Assembly: GCA_023014335.1 (NCBI GenBank)
Contig: JAECYW010000002.1
Location: 2,170,001 to 2,234,000, forward strand
Direction of reading: 5' to 3'
From: Galerina marginata
Lineage: Eukaryota > Basidiomycota > Agaricomycetes > Agaricales > Galerinaceae
Length of the DNA: 64,000 bases
Shown here in pieces: positions 1 through 11,304 of this stretch. How positions within the stretch are numbered: position 1 is the first letter of the stretch; each line of letters begins with the position of its first letter. The position numbers and the translations under genes are program-made. The notes under the pieces are model-generated. The model made no database searches, was not told where the DNA came from, and worked only from the letters and a program-made list of their open reading frames with translations.

Positions 1-1499
1 GCGCAATGCTACCCGCGACGCCTTTCAAGGCCAAGCAGGGGATTATACTGAAAGTAATGAGGTTTACTTGGATTATAATAGGGCGTGGAATTTACCTTGT
101 CCACAACGATCCACACGAATACACCAATATTTCTCTAGACGCTAAATCCGAGAGAAAATCTGGGTTTGGTAACGGGTGGATTTCCATTCCGTATCCATTA
201 ATATAGTACAGTCCTAATGCGGCCCATGAGTCCGCGAGTTTATCAACACGGCAGCAACTCACTGCTTATGCGGGACGGCAAAGGCTCATGAATTCCTTTG
301 GCGAGTGATTCAAACATAACATTTCGTCCAGGTGAGACAAATTCGCCGATGCCATCAACTGGGGATGTAGGTACGTCGTCGTCGCGTTTCTGGATGGACA
401 ACTCTGTTGGGACTACAGGGTGAGATATTTCGCATTGTCCGACGAGTCTCTCTCCGTCCTCCTGGATAACAAATCAGTTGCAGATCCAGGGGAAGACACA
501 GGTCCCCTACCAATTCTGCGGCAATAGTCACCGTATGATTTGTTACTATGACAGGGAGTATATTCGCCTGAGAAGGCGTGATATAAATCATCGATAAAAA
601 TTTAAAAAAGAAGAAAAGAAATAATCCTCGCCTGACTGCTTGTAATGGATGAGAAGAGAAATACCGCCGAAGGCAATGATCTAAAAAATCCTTGGGCCGC
701 TGCTAGAAAATAATTTCCAATGCTGATATTCAAGCAAGATCAACACCTCTGGAGAAACATGCAAAACCAAAAAAAAACCTTCCTTCCATTCCGGAAATTG
801 AAATTTTTGTGTGCGCGCTTCAACAGCTCACTTTCGAAGTATACCAGAAAACCTAGACGCGTTCAGGAACTCCTAGTCATATCGGTTTGGGAAAAGAAAA
901 TACCCCGTATTGTCTCTTTCCTGTCCGATGGGATTCCTTTCCATAATGTACTACGACCTTCAACTATGTCCCGCCATTCGTCTCGGGCATCCCGCTCGGA
1001 AGATTGCGAAGGCAAACGATGGGCCAGTAGTCGACGAATTGCATCTAACGGAGAAGAAACTGGGGCAGGGGGTATCAAACGAACAAGGCGTGACCTTATA
1101 TCTCCTACAAGCTTAGGTCAGTCAAGCTCGACGAACCGATATCTGTCACTGACCAACTGAAGGACCACCCAAGACGCGAATAATTTCGCTGGATGAACCC
1201 CCGTCATCCGACACCGGTAACACGTAACAAGCGTTCCTGAAGGCAGAGCAAATTGCGTTTCCGCCAGTGCCTCCTGAAATAACGAGAAATGAAGCTTCTC
1301 CAGGAGGCAAGTCGCGTCCAACGGCACCTACTGGTGGATATTGGTTACGCGACACGTTCACGTTTAAGGGCATGTATGAAGCCAGAGGATTTGTGGTTTG
1401 AACAGGAAAATCAAAGACGGAAGAGCCAGGACTGTCATGGTGTGCGACTGTTAATCCCTGGTCCTTATCCCTGCCCTCCATAATTTTTTGGCCGCTCAA
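1..1499 (-). CDS. CofD/YvcK-like (UPF0052) protein, C-terminal end cut by window edge
   Basis: This is a fungal member of the CofD/YvcK fold family (2-phospho-L-lactate transferase-like); the cellular role in fungi is not known to me. The N-terminal exon carries a glycine-rich FLVISGGTGGN motif followed by LPVSDDGGSSSEI, the family nucleotide/substrate-binding signature. An intron at 1105-1153 joins GGPSVG to DIRSRLVRLIP. Later exons encode a NYFLAAAQGFF-like block (about 640-720), NILPVIVTNHTVTIAAEL (about 510-570), SRISSELL/NPD-type linkers and VYSCGSLW, the last followed by an intron at 48-95. The first Met at 1499 opens a plausible N-terminus. At about 775-785 the exon end reads GGAAGGAAG before GTTTT, so the donor there is unclear and may contain a 4-bp duplication. 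The gene is divergent from the DUF7704 gene, with 129 bp between the start codons. Confidence 0.85.
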
Positions 1500-1628
1500 A
1501 CTTGGCTGAGAGCATAAAGATAAGCAAGCGAGTGGGACAGGATTGGGTCCGGAGAAACCGGTCCGTGGTCCAGTCTCGGGTTAAACTGAGCCAGAAGTTC
1601 ACCCTTCATTCCTTTCACTGCATCCACA

Positions 1629-2515
1629 ATGGCACAAGATACCTTTCCAGCGCTGCCTGGCATTTATCGTATCCTTTTCTTGTATCTGGAGCCCAGTAAA
1701 TCAGTTCTATCTCGATATCCTAGCCCAGTGTTACTTACCATGGTATATTACATTCTTAGTGTCCACCATCACCCCAGCCGTCATGGTTTGGCTCTTTCCT
1801 GGTGCTTCTTGGTTCCACCACCAGCTCATCCCATCGAATCTCCCTTCACCTACCGTGGCACTAGAACCAAGGACCTTGATGGCTGTCTGGCAATTAACAA
1901 ATTGTGCGTTCACCTCACCAGTTGATCGCCGACCCAGCTAGTGGAATTCTGTCATTGACTTTACCATACCTTTTCCTTTCTTGTACGCAGGTTATTTCCT
2001 TCTTGGACTCATATCATCTCTTGTGTTTCGTGCTGTACGAGATGCGTTGCCTAATAATCCCGTCGCTCAAGAACGTATTCTCGGGGCCAGCTTTTTGGCC
2101 CTTGGGCTTGCAGATGTGAGCTTTAACTGGCTTTGTCGCAGTGATCATTCTCATTCCTTTGTTCATTTTTGTCCCTCCATCCTGAACGGCATGGCGCCCC
2201 CAGTTAACACAGTATGTGCAGTACTTAATCAACGGCTATTTAAAGCCCATCCCTAATTTGTCTTCCTCAGCATCATTGCGTCCTTCGTTGGCCTTCCACC
2301 TGACCTTAAGTATGCACCTTCGGAATGGAATAGTATGACCCACGGCAATATCACCGTTGTGATCGCTTTATTTCTCTTTAGGCACGTCTAATTCCTCTAT
2401 ATTATGGTGGTCCTAACATCTTTTATCATGTTGCAGGGTAGCCTGGTATGCAGGGCTCGGTCGTTCGCGATATTACTATGGAAAGCCGCAAATGAAAGCC
2501 GGTAAAACTGCCTGA
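1629..2515 (+). CDS. DUF7704-type small integral membrane protein, copy 1
   Basis: This is a small multi-pass membrane protein of the fungal DUF7704 type, function unknown. Exon 1 gives MAQDTFPALPGIYRILFLYLEP, a first hydrophobic helix. Spliced exons add ITPAVMVWLFPGASWF, a VWQLTNC block, YFLLGLISSLVFRAVRDAL, ILGASFLALGLADV and a C-terminal VAWYAGLGRSRYYYGKP segment that ends at the stop at 2513-2515. At least four short GT-AG introns interrupt it. Four hydrophobic helices are visible. The next gene downstream has the same exon plan and aligned motifs, so the pair is a tandem duplication. The assignment rests on overall pattern and on shared motifs between the two copies. Confidence 0.75.
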
Positions 2516-2918
2516 TAGCCCTCTTCAATGGAATTATTGCTCTATCGTGTATCGTGTATCTGTCAATCCGTCTGTCACCTGGCCTTTCGTTGAGTAATAC
2601 TTATGACCTGGAAGCAACGTGAAGGTCCCTGCTGTAAACTGTCAAGTTGAAATTAACCGGTATGCCTTCGGTGACTTATAATATTTCCAGCGTAAGCGCT
2701 GACCTCCACCGACAAGGTAAGGCTTGTTTCCTTACTTATCCAGGGTGGCGAGGGCCAAGTGACTAAGTAGTGACTAAGTACTCTTGACATTTGACAGCAT
2801 TGGAATCCACAACGCCCACATTACACTGGCACGTTTTCGTCCATATAACTGAATGCATCACATCTTTTACATCCTTCATTCTTTTTTTCCCCTGGAATCG
2901 CGAAAGTGAAAAACAGCC
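2516..2918. other. Intergenic region between the DUF7704 paralogues
   Basis: This 403-bp spacer has no supported gene. It holds a perfect tandem pair of the 11-mer AGTGACTAAGT at 2758-2768 and 2769-2779. A CT-rich stretch with a run of T lies just upstream of the second paralogue's start, as expected for a fungal promoter. Confidence 0.5.
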
Positions 2919-3703
2919 ATGACCAGATTCGACGCGCTGCCTGGGTATTACAAGTTCGTCTTCTTGTACTTTGAGCCTCGTAAGTTCAGACCGTATTCTT
3001 TATTCGACAGCGGGTTGCTGATAAGGTATTTGCAGTCTCTGAGATCGGCCCATTCGTTACTTCGTTCATATGGGGCCCACAGTGGTTCTACAATGAACTC
3101 GTCCCTCCCACAGGACCTCCTCCTGAATATCTTGATCCTCGGTCGACTATCGCAGTCTGGCAGCTCACGATATGTGCGTGAATATCTGACATTAAGAACT
3201 GTTAGATTGTACTGACGAATTACAGGTTACCTCCTTCTTTGCTTCATGACATCCCTCGGTTATCGCGCTGTGCGAGATACCTTGAGTGACAATCCTGCTG
3301 GTCAAGAGAAGCTCATGGGTGTATTTTTAATATCACTCGCAATTGCAGACGTCTGTCTTTTTGTTTTTGAAATATCGCCGTACTCACAAATTCCCCTGTA
3401 GCTGACTCAGTAAGATTCTAGTTCAAATGTGATGCAGCCGGATTGACTTCCACTTTGTTCCCTAGCATTTATTTGACATTCGCCAGTCTTCCGGGAGATA
3501 TCAAATATCTTCCTCTCCAGTGGAACACGACGACGCATGGAAATCTGAGCGTTGTATTCCTCCTCCATATCTCAAGGTAAGTTTCAATATTCGGATATTT
3601 CCCCCGATGCTGTAGCCGCTTGTAGGGTTGCCTGGTTCCTGGGGATCGGCAGGAAGAGATTTTACTTTGGTCAAACACAAGCCACGTCCAATAAGGCGAA
3701 GTA
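2919..3703 (+). CDS. DUF7704-type small integral membrane protein, copy 2
   Basis: This is the second tandem DUF7704-like gene. It starts MTRFDALPGYYKFVFLYFEP and continues through spliced exons with VTSFIWGPQWFYNELVPP, IAVWQLTIC, LLLCFMTSLGYRAVRDTL, LMGVFLISLAIADV and a C-terminal VAWFLGIGRKRFYFGQT, stop at 3701-3703. The same blocks occur in the same order as in the upstream copy (for example GYRAVRDTL against FRAVRDAL), but the proteins are clearly diverged, so the duplication is not recent. Function unknown; membrane location is inferred from the hydrophobic segments. Confidence 0.75.
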
Positions 3704-6700
3704 AATCACGCCGTCGTTTTCTGGAGAAACACCCACATCGTGGTATGAGGCGGTTTCATTATGTGATGCAACTGCACCAGTTAGAATTTATCCCATCATT
3801 GTTATGAATAAAATAAAACTAGTTGATTGTCATTAATCTGCTTGCCGATGGATAAAATCACCTTATGAGCTTCAGTCTCCCAAGAAGGCGCGGCGTTGCA
3901 TTCGCAAATTGTTAATCGGTAAGTCTATTTGAGCGGGCGGGGAAGAATTGATCATTGATCAACATACATCCATCTATCGAACCCAGTCCATGGAGCGTGA
4001 GGAGGGTGTCCATTACTGTCCATTATGTGTACGCTTCACCACCTCACACTTTCAAAGATAGTCCCGTGTCTGCCTTATTACTGCCTAATCAGACTCCCGA
4101 GTTGGGGTAGCCAACCCTTCATGAATCGGAGGAACGCGGAATACGAAAGACCGGAGGAGTATCTGTCCTCGAAAAATCCTGGAGGTTATTCAAGCCCAGG
4201 ACTGGAGGCCAAGATAGTAGAGAGGCCCGCCGCGTACCATCGGCGGATCCTCCGCAACCTACTGTTGTTATTCCACGCGCCGCACCTAACTGGCATATTG
4301 CCATGGCCGTGACAGACGACTAGGACTAGCTCATATCTATCGAGCAGCACAGCTATTAGCCTCTTAAGCTTGGCGCCTTGAGTTTCTACCGGCAGTTTGC
4401 TTAAGACCTCCACGATGTCAGATGTGCTTCAGGATAAATAAACAGTCCTAACCTTCAGGCCGCAGAAGTTCGTTGATCGATAATGTTGTTCTGCCTTGCT
4501 GACGTGGTCATCGGCGTGGTGTGCAGGTCGGAGCTTTGCGTTATGGGTTGTACTTGCGTCGTCCACGAAAGAAGACGATGCTGATTAGAAGCTTTGAACG
4601 GCTGCGGCCCGAAGCGCAGATGCACCTACATCATCTAGGTTTGAGGGTCCAGCCACGAAAAGACGAAAATTCTGTCACTTACATATATTCAATTATACCT
4701 AATGCTGGACTGTTTATAGAAACGCAGAGAGCTGACTCTAAGAGCGTCGGGGTTGGTAATCGGACAATGGTGGTCGCCAGCCGCTGCCGCTACGATAACA
4801 CATCTAGCAATCGCTTTATGCAACGGAACAGGGCCTTTTCAAACCGAATTTGAAGCACGTTTTGGGAATTCTGCGAGCTGAGACCAAGGGTAGAACATTT
4901 CGTACGCTGCGCTGCAGCATCCTCGTCCGTTTGAATTTTCTAGAAAGAAGGAATTGCTAATGGGTGGTGGCAAGGCCCTGGGGATGCGGGTACGGGGATC
5001 ATGGATAGCGACGGACGTTACGACCACCTTTAGATTCTTGACTAGTGAATGTCAGCGGGAGCGCTTATACTTGTCGTGTCATTGGGAATTTACCACTGAG
5101 TTCCCAGACCTTCTTCATTATTTCGATACGTTGCGATTCATCATTCATGACATGTCCGACGACTTGAAAAAGTTACATCAGGAGGATCTCCGCGTTAAGA
5201 ATCGGAAAATACTTAAGGGCGACGGGATGCCTACGAGTAGGAGTTGGGCAGAGATGGAGGGATTTCAAGCCAGCATTCGGGAAAATCTTGGGAACCGTTG
5301 GGAAGGTAGTAGAATTGTATATATGATCAAGACGCCTTGGACTGGACATTCTGAGCCTGTTGAAGGGTATAGAAGGCGGGAAACATGCCAACAAGAATCT
5401 GTTATCAACCGGGGCATATTTGAGGTTTGAATCGAGTTGCTTTTTTGGAACAAGATTAGCATTTATTGTCGAACTTCTTGGTCTACCGAGCAAGAATATG
5501 GTGGCAGGGATCCAGACTTATACGCGCTGAATATTGAAGGCTGACGCGCTGACGGCTAAAGCGGTGGTGTGACGGTCGTTTAAATTTGAAATCTGAGTTG
5601 AATTATTTGAATTCTCGGGGGTCAATCGTATGATGTAGCCGGCGGATTCCTGCACTTCTGGAATATTTGACTAGCCCTCTGTTTGACTGTCGTCACGAAC
5701 TTTTTCATGAGGCGTCTGGAATTTTGGGATTTGAGGGCTTGAAAATGACGCAAAGAATATAACTCCTGGATGACGCTAAGGAGGATGTAGTCAGCGTTCA
5801 AGTAGAATATTTCAAACTTATTTGCCGGCGAAAAACCGGGGGGGTTTGTGCCACGGCTCCTTGAGCGCATGGTCCGTTTGCTTGATTGGACACCACATTC
5901 ACCTAAATCTTTCCTTTGAATATCTTGACGACAATTTCTTGACCGCAGTCCCCGTCACGGCTTTATATGGGCGGCGGATTTGTCGCTCATTTGTCGCTCA
6001 GACTCAAGTAAATCGCCTCGAAATTCAGAAAGCCGCGAACAATGCACTTTCAGCCTTGCGACTGACCACCAAAAATTCCAGGACGGTGGAAATCTTGCAA
6101 AACTTCTCCTTGATGTTCTTCAAACTGGATTATACCCTGCGGCCTTGGCCGCCAGATATTCAGCTCACCAGAATGCGAAGCACCCTCAAGAAAGTCGTCA
6201 AGCACTGGACCAGGCCAAAGACCACCAAAAAATCGGCGGGTACGCGCGACACATCGAGATCGACAACAAGAGCCCTAAGATTGGCGCTGACCACTTTCTG
6301 TCGTGAAGGCCCCTTGGGGGAGCAAGGGATATCGGGTTCAAGCGGGTTACAGCAGCAAGCTGGTTCTCAGGTTGAACAGAGCAACATGTAGAGCACAAAT
6401 TGTGAGTTTCCTCTTGAGATTTCTTTATTTTGCTGGAACTATCTTGAGGTGGAATCACGCTGTTCTGGGTCATTTTATGTCTTGATGCTCTTGAGGTTTT
6501 GCGGCCTTGAGGCTTCTTGCTTGATGATCTGTGGCACATGAATTGGTCTGGCTGGGCATTTTACCCGCCGCAATGATGACCATTTACAAAAAGTCACATT
6601 TACAAAATTTTAACTTGCACATGATGGGGGAGGAAGAAGAAGGAACGAATCTAACATGAGTTTCTGGTTTATAGGTGCACGAACCGACAGTGACTCACTT

Positions 6701-7702
6701 TTTGATGCGCCTCCAGGGCGGGACCGAGCTACGTCCAATTTAGGAAATAGGTTCCAGGCGCGGCGGCGGGATCCTACCATTGAACGATTTTCATCCAATA
6801 TCATCCTCAATAGGCGCCACCGAGGGAATATCTGTCGATAAAGACCTGAATTGTCGAATGCGTCACGAATTGCATTGCCGGATTTGCTGTAAATCGCGCT
6901 CCGTCAATCTGAATGAAGCTCACGGTGCAGACTGCGGCAATGAGATGCTTTCAACAACAACGCCACCTTGAATTCTTCCATCGACCCGAAGGAGCCCTCG
7001 AGACCTTGTAACCGAGCAACAACGAAGATGGCGTATCATCATCGTCCTTCAATCCTTTGACACGGTGGGGGTGCACTGTGTCCCATGACGCGTACAGTTC
7101 TGCCCTGTCCTCGGAGAGGGCAGGCGGTGACCTTATCGTGACTACATGTGGGGGTGCTCCCTAATGGGACGACGAGTTGACACTGGGCGATATTGGATCT
7201 GGGGAGGGCATCACGCGCCGCCGACCCTGCTTAGCTTCTTGTTGGCGGGGAAGTCATTGACAGGTTACGAGCTTCCAAGCGGCCATGTTTTCTCGAAGGA
7301 ACGGGTTAGATGGCAGGGATCACATCAAATCAAAAAAAAAAAAAAACTTCTCCGCGATCTTCCCTATACACTTTATCGTCGTCGATCCGGTGTAAAGATC
7401 AAATGGGTTCAATGATGTACGTATCTGGCTTTGTTTTTCACAGGAGTTTTTCAAAAACTTAGCTTTGGCTTCCTCTTACAGAAGCGAGACGCCACCGTGT
7501 CAGGCTAAGCTCTCCATTTTTTTTAGCCAATATCGCTACCTTATGGTCCCCGGCACCACTCAATATGCCCTGGGCCTGAAGACGCAAAATGCGATAGCTT
7601 AAATGCCGGGGAGTAGCTTCGTCCTTTGTCTTTACCCCCACCAACCCTCTCCACATTCGGCCCCTTACTGCATTCCCTGCGACGACTGAACCTCGATCAA
7701 AT
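3704..7702. other. Gene-poor 4-kb region, no recognisable gene
   Basis: No open frame here matches a family I recognise, and none shows the exon-intron rhythm of the neighbours. The longest frames are about 158 aa (4954-5430, plus) and 189 aa (5822-6391, plus); their composition looks like chance or decayed sequence. A short hairpin occurs at 7100-7123 (arms CTGCCCT and AGGGCAG). A run of 14 A lies at about 7332-7345. No terminal repeats or transposase motifs were found. The length is out of line with the compact gene spacing elsewhere, so this may be a decayed mobile element or a dead gene. Confidence 0.5.
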
Positions 7703-8395
7703 ATGCAATTTCCCTCTTTTATTGATCTGTCCGTCAAGGCCGCTCAGCTCGAACCCCGCCTCCCATCATACGAGGAAGCCACAGGCGGTCAACCGGACGT
7801 GGCCAAGCTTCCTAGTTACACCGAAGGCAGGCGCGCAAGATTTCACCCATACGTCCGTCGAGTTCCAGTCATTGTGGATGAATTACAGAAACTTTTGGTA
7901 CCTATCTTCATTTCTTTGCTCATTTCCCATTAACTCATCGTGTATTTTATGCTCAGAACACCGTCTACGACGAGGAATTCGTCCCCTTAGTTGTTCCCGC
8001 TCGATCAGGGCCACGTCCACGCGTCCCGCCACTGGTATGTTTCCTGCTTTTGTGATTCCGCTGTCGAACTTACCCTTATTTGCTATTCCAAGGTCCCATC
8101 TTTTGTTGATTACCGCAGGCTAGCACAGCGTGCAGCCGCCTTAGCAAGACTGCAACGCCTCTCCGCAGTTGTCCTCGTTAGTTTTTTACACCCCTTCTTT
8201 ATGACCATTTACTTATCCGTTCTTAAGGATGAATTTCTGGCAGGTCTGCACCGAGCCACTCAAGGTTAAGAAGGGTCACAAAACTCAACCTTCTTGTTCT
8301 TGCAGCCCAATCACAATGTCGACGTCAATGAACATTCCAAAGATGCTGCCACCCATGGAATCAATGTGGAATTAATTTCAAGTTGGCCATGTTGA
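7703..8395 (+). CDS. Small hypothetical protein with PSY-type motifs
   Basis: I do not recognise the family. A five-exon model is consistent throughout, with all introns in phase 0: exons 7703-7897, 7957-8034, 8093-8176, 8244-8264 and 8306-8395. It gives about 156 aa. The N-terminus has two similar LPSYEEAT / LPSYTEGR motifs, which resemble short peptides for recruiting partners. An Ala/Arg/Leu-rich helix follows (RRLAQRAAALARLQRL), then a polar tail ending in NVELISSWPC. There is no signal peptide and no membrane helix. The third exon begins at 8093, because the later AG at about 8119 would break the frame. Confidence 0.6.
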
Positions 8396-8711
8396 ACTAT
8401 CACATATACCAAGGCCTTTTCTTCCTTTCATGAACTGTATATATCCTTGCCACTTTTTTTGATCACAACTCCTTTATGACATGGCTCTTGTGATTTCTTG
8501 TAGCATTGGAAGGGTGGAAGAGCTGGGGGGAAGTCATATGGGTGTTGATCTTGGTGTTCTTTCATGTAACATAGGTTTTCAAACTAATGCAGTATACACT
8601 TTCTATTGTCCTTATTCTTGCAATACCAGCTATCATTGTTTTGGATTGGTTGGCTCAAGTCATGTGTATCAAGGGTATATTACATGAAGATGGTAGGTAA
8701 GTGATACAACA
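8396..8711. other. Convergent intergenic region
   Basis: This 316-bp AT-rich spacer lies between the stops of two convergent genes. I see no gene here; it should hold both 3' UTRs and polyadenylation sites. Confidence 0.5.
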
Positions 8712-10302
8712 TCATGAAGGAGCACCAGAAAGCTCAGGGAATAGCCCAAATAGGATCCTATCAAGAAGAAAGACAACAAGGTGTAAATTACATTGTGCAT
8801 CACTGAGAGGATCCAAGGCAGCTCCAAGTGTAGTTGAGGGATCAGGGCCAAGAACAAGTGGTAACAAGAGTGCTAAGGGATGAAGGTGAGTACATTTATA
8901 TGAAGAAGATGAACACATGATTTACCGACACCACCCTTCCCTCTCCATGCAACGAGCTTTGCGCGCCATTCTGCCTGTTCCTCGGGCGACGGTATAGGCG
9001 GCTGCGGACCGGGATATCCATTCGGGAATAGCGTGCGCTTCGCGGTGCGCGCGGTGTTGAGCACAAAGGCGGGCGAGAGAAAGTCGTACAGCATGTGCGG
9101 GAGGAGCTTGTCGAGGAACGGCGTCATCGAGGCCGCGACCGTGGAAATGAGGGTGAGGGTTGTTGTGGAGGAGAGACGGTCATGGGAGGACACGATTTCG
9201 GAGAGGAGGGCGAGGGGCTGGGAGGCGTAGTTCTGCTGGTGCGTTGTGGTGGTGCGGGTGGGTGTCGTTAATGTTGGCGCGGGGCCGGGTGCGGTGTTGG
9301 GGAGTGTGGACGGGTAATTGGAAGAAGTCGAGGACGTGGTAGATCGTGCAGAGGTTAGGGACGGCGCGCGGATGATGGGTTCCGGTGGTGGTGGCGGTAA
9401 GATAGGTGGAGGTGCTGCGAATGAGGGTTGGGGTGTACGAGGCGGGGATTGTTGAACGAGCTTGATGGTGGTCATGGCTTGCTTGTAGGTGTGGAATGAG
9501 GGCGAGGCACATGCCCGAGAAGGACTGTAAGATGGAAAGGACGAGGACGATGAAATTGTGGCTCGTAGAAGTTGTCGGGGTGGGCACGGTTGGATGGGTC
9601 TAGAACAGCATAAGTAAACATATGATACAGGTACAGGGGACGTACGATGTATGTGGGTTCCTCAGGAGAGCCCACGAGGTCGAGGATGGTCCTATTGATA
9701 AACCAAGGCTGTGTGATCTTCGGAATGACATCGTCAATGAGGACTTTGACGATGACCTCGCGGATGATGAGGCGCTCGGCCTCTGGCTCGTAGTCCTCCG
9801 GGGGGAGACAGGCTTTGAGGATGTGGTCGACGATCTGGCGGTAGTACTCCCTGTCTAGGGTGCCGTCCGGTGAGATGGCCATGTGGGGCTGGAGGTGGGC
9901 AAAGAGAACGGGGAGAGAGGCGGCACCGCCTGTCGCGTATGCGGTGTGCACCTTTGCGGCTGCATTGCGGTAATCCCGGTAATGCTGGGTGATGATAGTA
10001 GGGGCGTCACGGAAGACGAGCTCGGGGAGGTCGAGAGTCTGCGCTCGCTGGTCGAGGGCGCGAATGACTTTAGTGAGGATGGCGGATATGTGGGGCAGAA
10101 AGTCCTTGTCGTAGCGCGTTATCTTTGACCACCACGGGGAGACAAAAGCGCGGAGGGCGAGGGCGATAAAGTCGTAGATCTCTGGGGTGAGCTCGGGAGC
10201 GGCGTTCTTGGCGTCGAAGAGGACGGGCAGCGGCTGATTTGCGGCCGAGTGGAAGAGCAGACGGCTGGCCAGAGACGGGAGCCATGCAGAGTCAGAGTCC
10301 AT
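8712..10302 (-). CDS. PXA (PX-associated) domain membrane protein
   Basis: The protein is a PXA-domain protein, a family related to sorting nexins that acts in endosomal/ER membrane biology. Start Met is at 10302 (MDSDSAWLPSL). The long first exon carries the PXA domain, including FVSPWWSKITRYDKDFLPHI and REVIVKVLIDDVIPKITQPW followed by NRTILDLVGSP. A 46-bp intron (9600-9645) leads in frame to a hydrophobic FIVLVLSILQSFSGMCLALI segment. A Pro/Thr/Ser-rich linker follows, then LLPHMLYDFLSP and RTLFPNGYPGP. A 53-bp intron (8873-8925) joins the last exon, which ends LLDRILFGLFPEL. The frame shifts by one base at the CC pair 9493-9494 (ALI to HTYKQAMTTIKLV), which I read as an extra base rather than an intron. 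Neighbour: divergent promoter of 131 bp shared with the next gene. Confidence 0.75.
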
Positions 10303-10433
10303 GGCATACAGTGACCTGCACAGTGCACGTGATCTGCTCTTATAATTAATTTCATTCATTCCCCTGTTCTCCATCTACTACCAGTCGCTCGTTTTTTCCA
10401 CTACCTCCTACGGGAGCATATACCCCGCGCGAG
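10303..10433. promoter_or_regulatory. Divergent promoter, PXA gene / single-pass membrane protein
   Basis: There are 131 bp between two opposite start codons. The sequence includes a TATAATTAAT-like stretch near 10340 and a CT-rich segment. The promoter role is inferred from position only. Confidence 0.45.
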
Positions 10434-11252
10434 ATGGTGAGCAGAGATACTATCATCATCGTCGTCGTCTGTGGTGCCATCGCCGCCCTCATTCTCCTCG
10501 TCCTTGTCGCGCGCGTCATCCGCAAGGCGTCCGCGACATCAAACCCGCTACCCCCCGTCCAACCCCTGGCCCACCTCCGCGAACAGCAGCTGGCCAAGCT
10601 TGAAGGCACCCTCCCGCGCTCGCAAACGTGGTACAACACGCAGAATCTTAACCACCTCGCCGCGCCGCAGCCATTTGGCTCCATGTCGGTCAGGGGTAGC
10701 CGTGCGTCTCTGCTCACGAAGAATTCGCCAGTCGACGAGGAATCGGCGACCAGCTGCTCGCCCATGAGCGACGAACGGTCGCTCCCTATACCCAGTCCTT
10801 CTTTTCACCCCGCCCGCCCTGGGTCGTCATCCTCTCTCGGATCTTCTGAGCCAGGACACCCACCACCGCCCACAAGCCCACACCTGGACCCGCCGCCCCC
10901 TTTTCCCCGCTCTGGGTCGTCAAGCCCAGGACGCCGCAGCCGCCCACTCTCCACGGCGTCGTCGCACAGCACAATCTACTCCAAGGCGAGCAGGCACACA
11001 CTGCGAGGAACCCCCCATGGCCCCCACAGCCAGATACAAATCATTCTGCCGACACCCCTGGGAACGGAGACCGGCGGAGATGTGACCGCACAAAGGCGAA
11101 TCAGTCGTTTTGATACGGCGGATCGATGGATATCCAACGGTGGGTATTTGTATTTCCATCTGGCATTAGCGCGCGCTGACGATACTGCAGGCGAGGATCT
11201 GCCGATACCAGTGCCGCGCGTCCCGTCGATGTATAATGTAGTTAATAACTAA
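10434..11252 (+). CDS. Single-pass membrane protein with long Pro/Ser-rich tail
   Basis: Family not recognised. A very short N-terminus (MVSRDT) is followed at once by a hydrophobic helix (IIIVVVCGAIAALILLVLVA) and a basic stop-transfer stretch (RVIRKA), so the long C-terminal part is probably cytosolic. The tail has low complexity, rich in Pro, Ser and Arg, with a conserved-looking RSQTWYNTQNLNHLAAPQPF block near residue 60 and IYSKASRHTLRG. The frame is open to 11252. A GT...AG pair at about 11142-11190 (GGTGGGTATT to CTGCAG) could be a small in-frame intron, giving SNGEDLPIPVPR. The GC content is high. Confidence 0.55.
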   Translation: MVSRDTIIIVVVCGAIAALILLVLVARVIRKASATSNPLPPVQPLAHLREQQLAKLEGTLPRSQTWYNTQNLNHLAAPQPFGSMSVRGSRASLLTKNSPVDEESATSCSPMSDERSLPIPSPSFHPARPGSSSSLGSSEPGHPPPPTSPHLDPPPPFPRSGSSSPGRRSRPLSTASSHSTIYSKASRHTLRGTPHGPHSQIQIILPTPLGTETGGDVTAQRRISRFDTADRWISNGGYLYFHLALARADDTAGEDLPIPVPRVPSMYNVVNN

Positions 11253-11304
11253 GACATGTATATTATGACATCACCCCGAATTGATCTCTTTGGTCCTGAC
11301 CACA

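Noticed and set aside
4954..5430. 158 aa open frame as a gene
   Set aside because: No recognisable motif and no supporting exon structure; left as part of the gene-poor region.
5822..6391. 189 aa open frame as a gene
   Set aside because: No family match, no introns, a second open frame overlaps it, and composition is unlike neighbouring coding exons.
8873..9475. Separate Pro-rich gene starting MTTIKLVQQ
   Set aside because: It is the continuation of the PXA gene after a one-base frame break and contains conserved family blocks, with the final exon beyond an intron.
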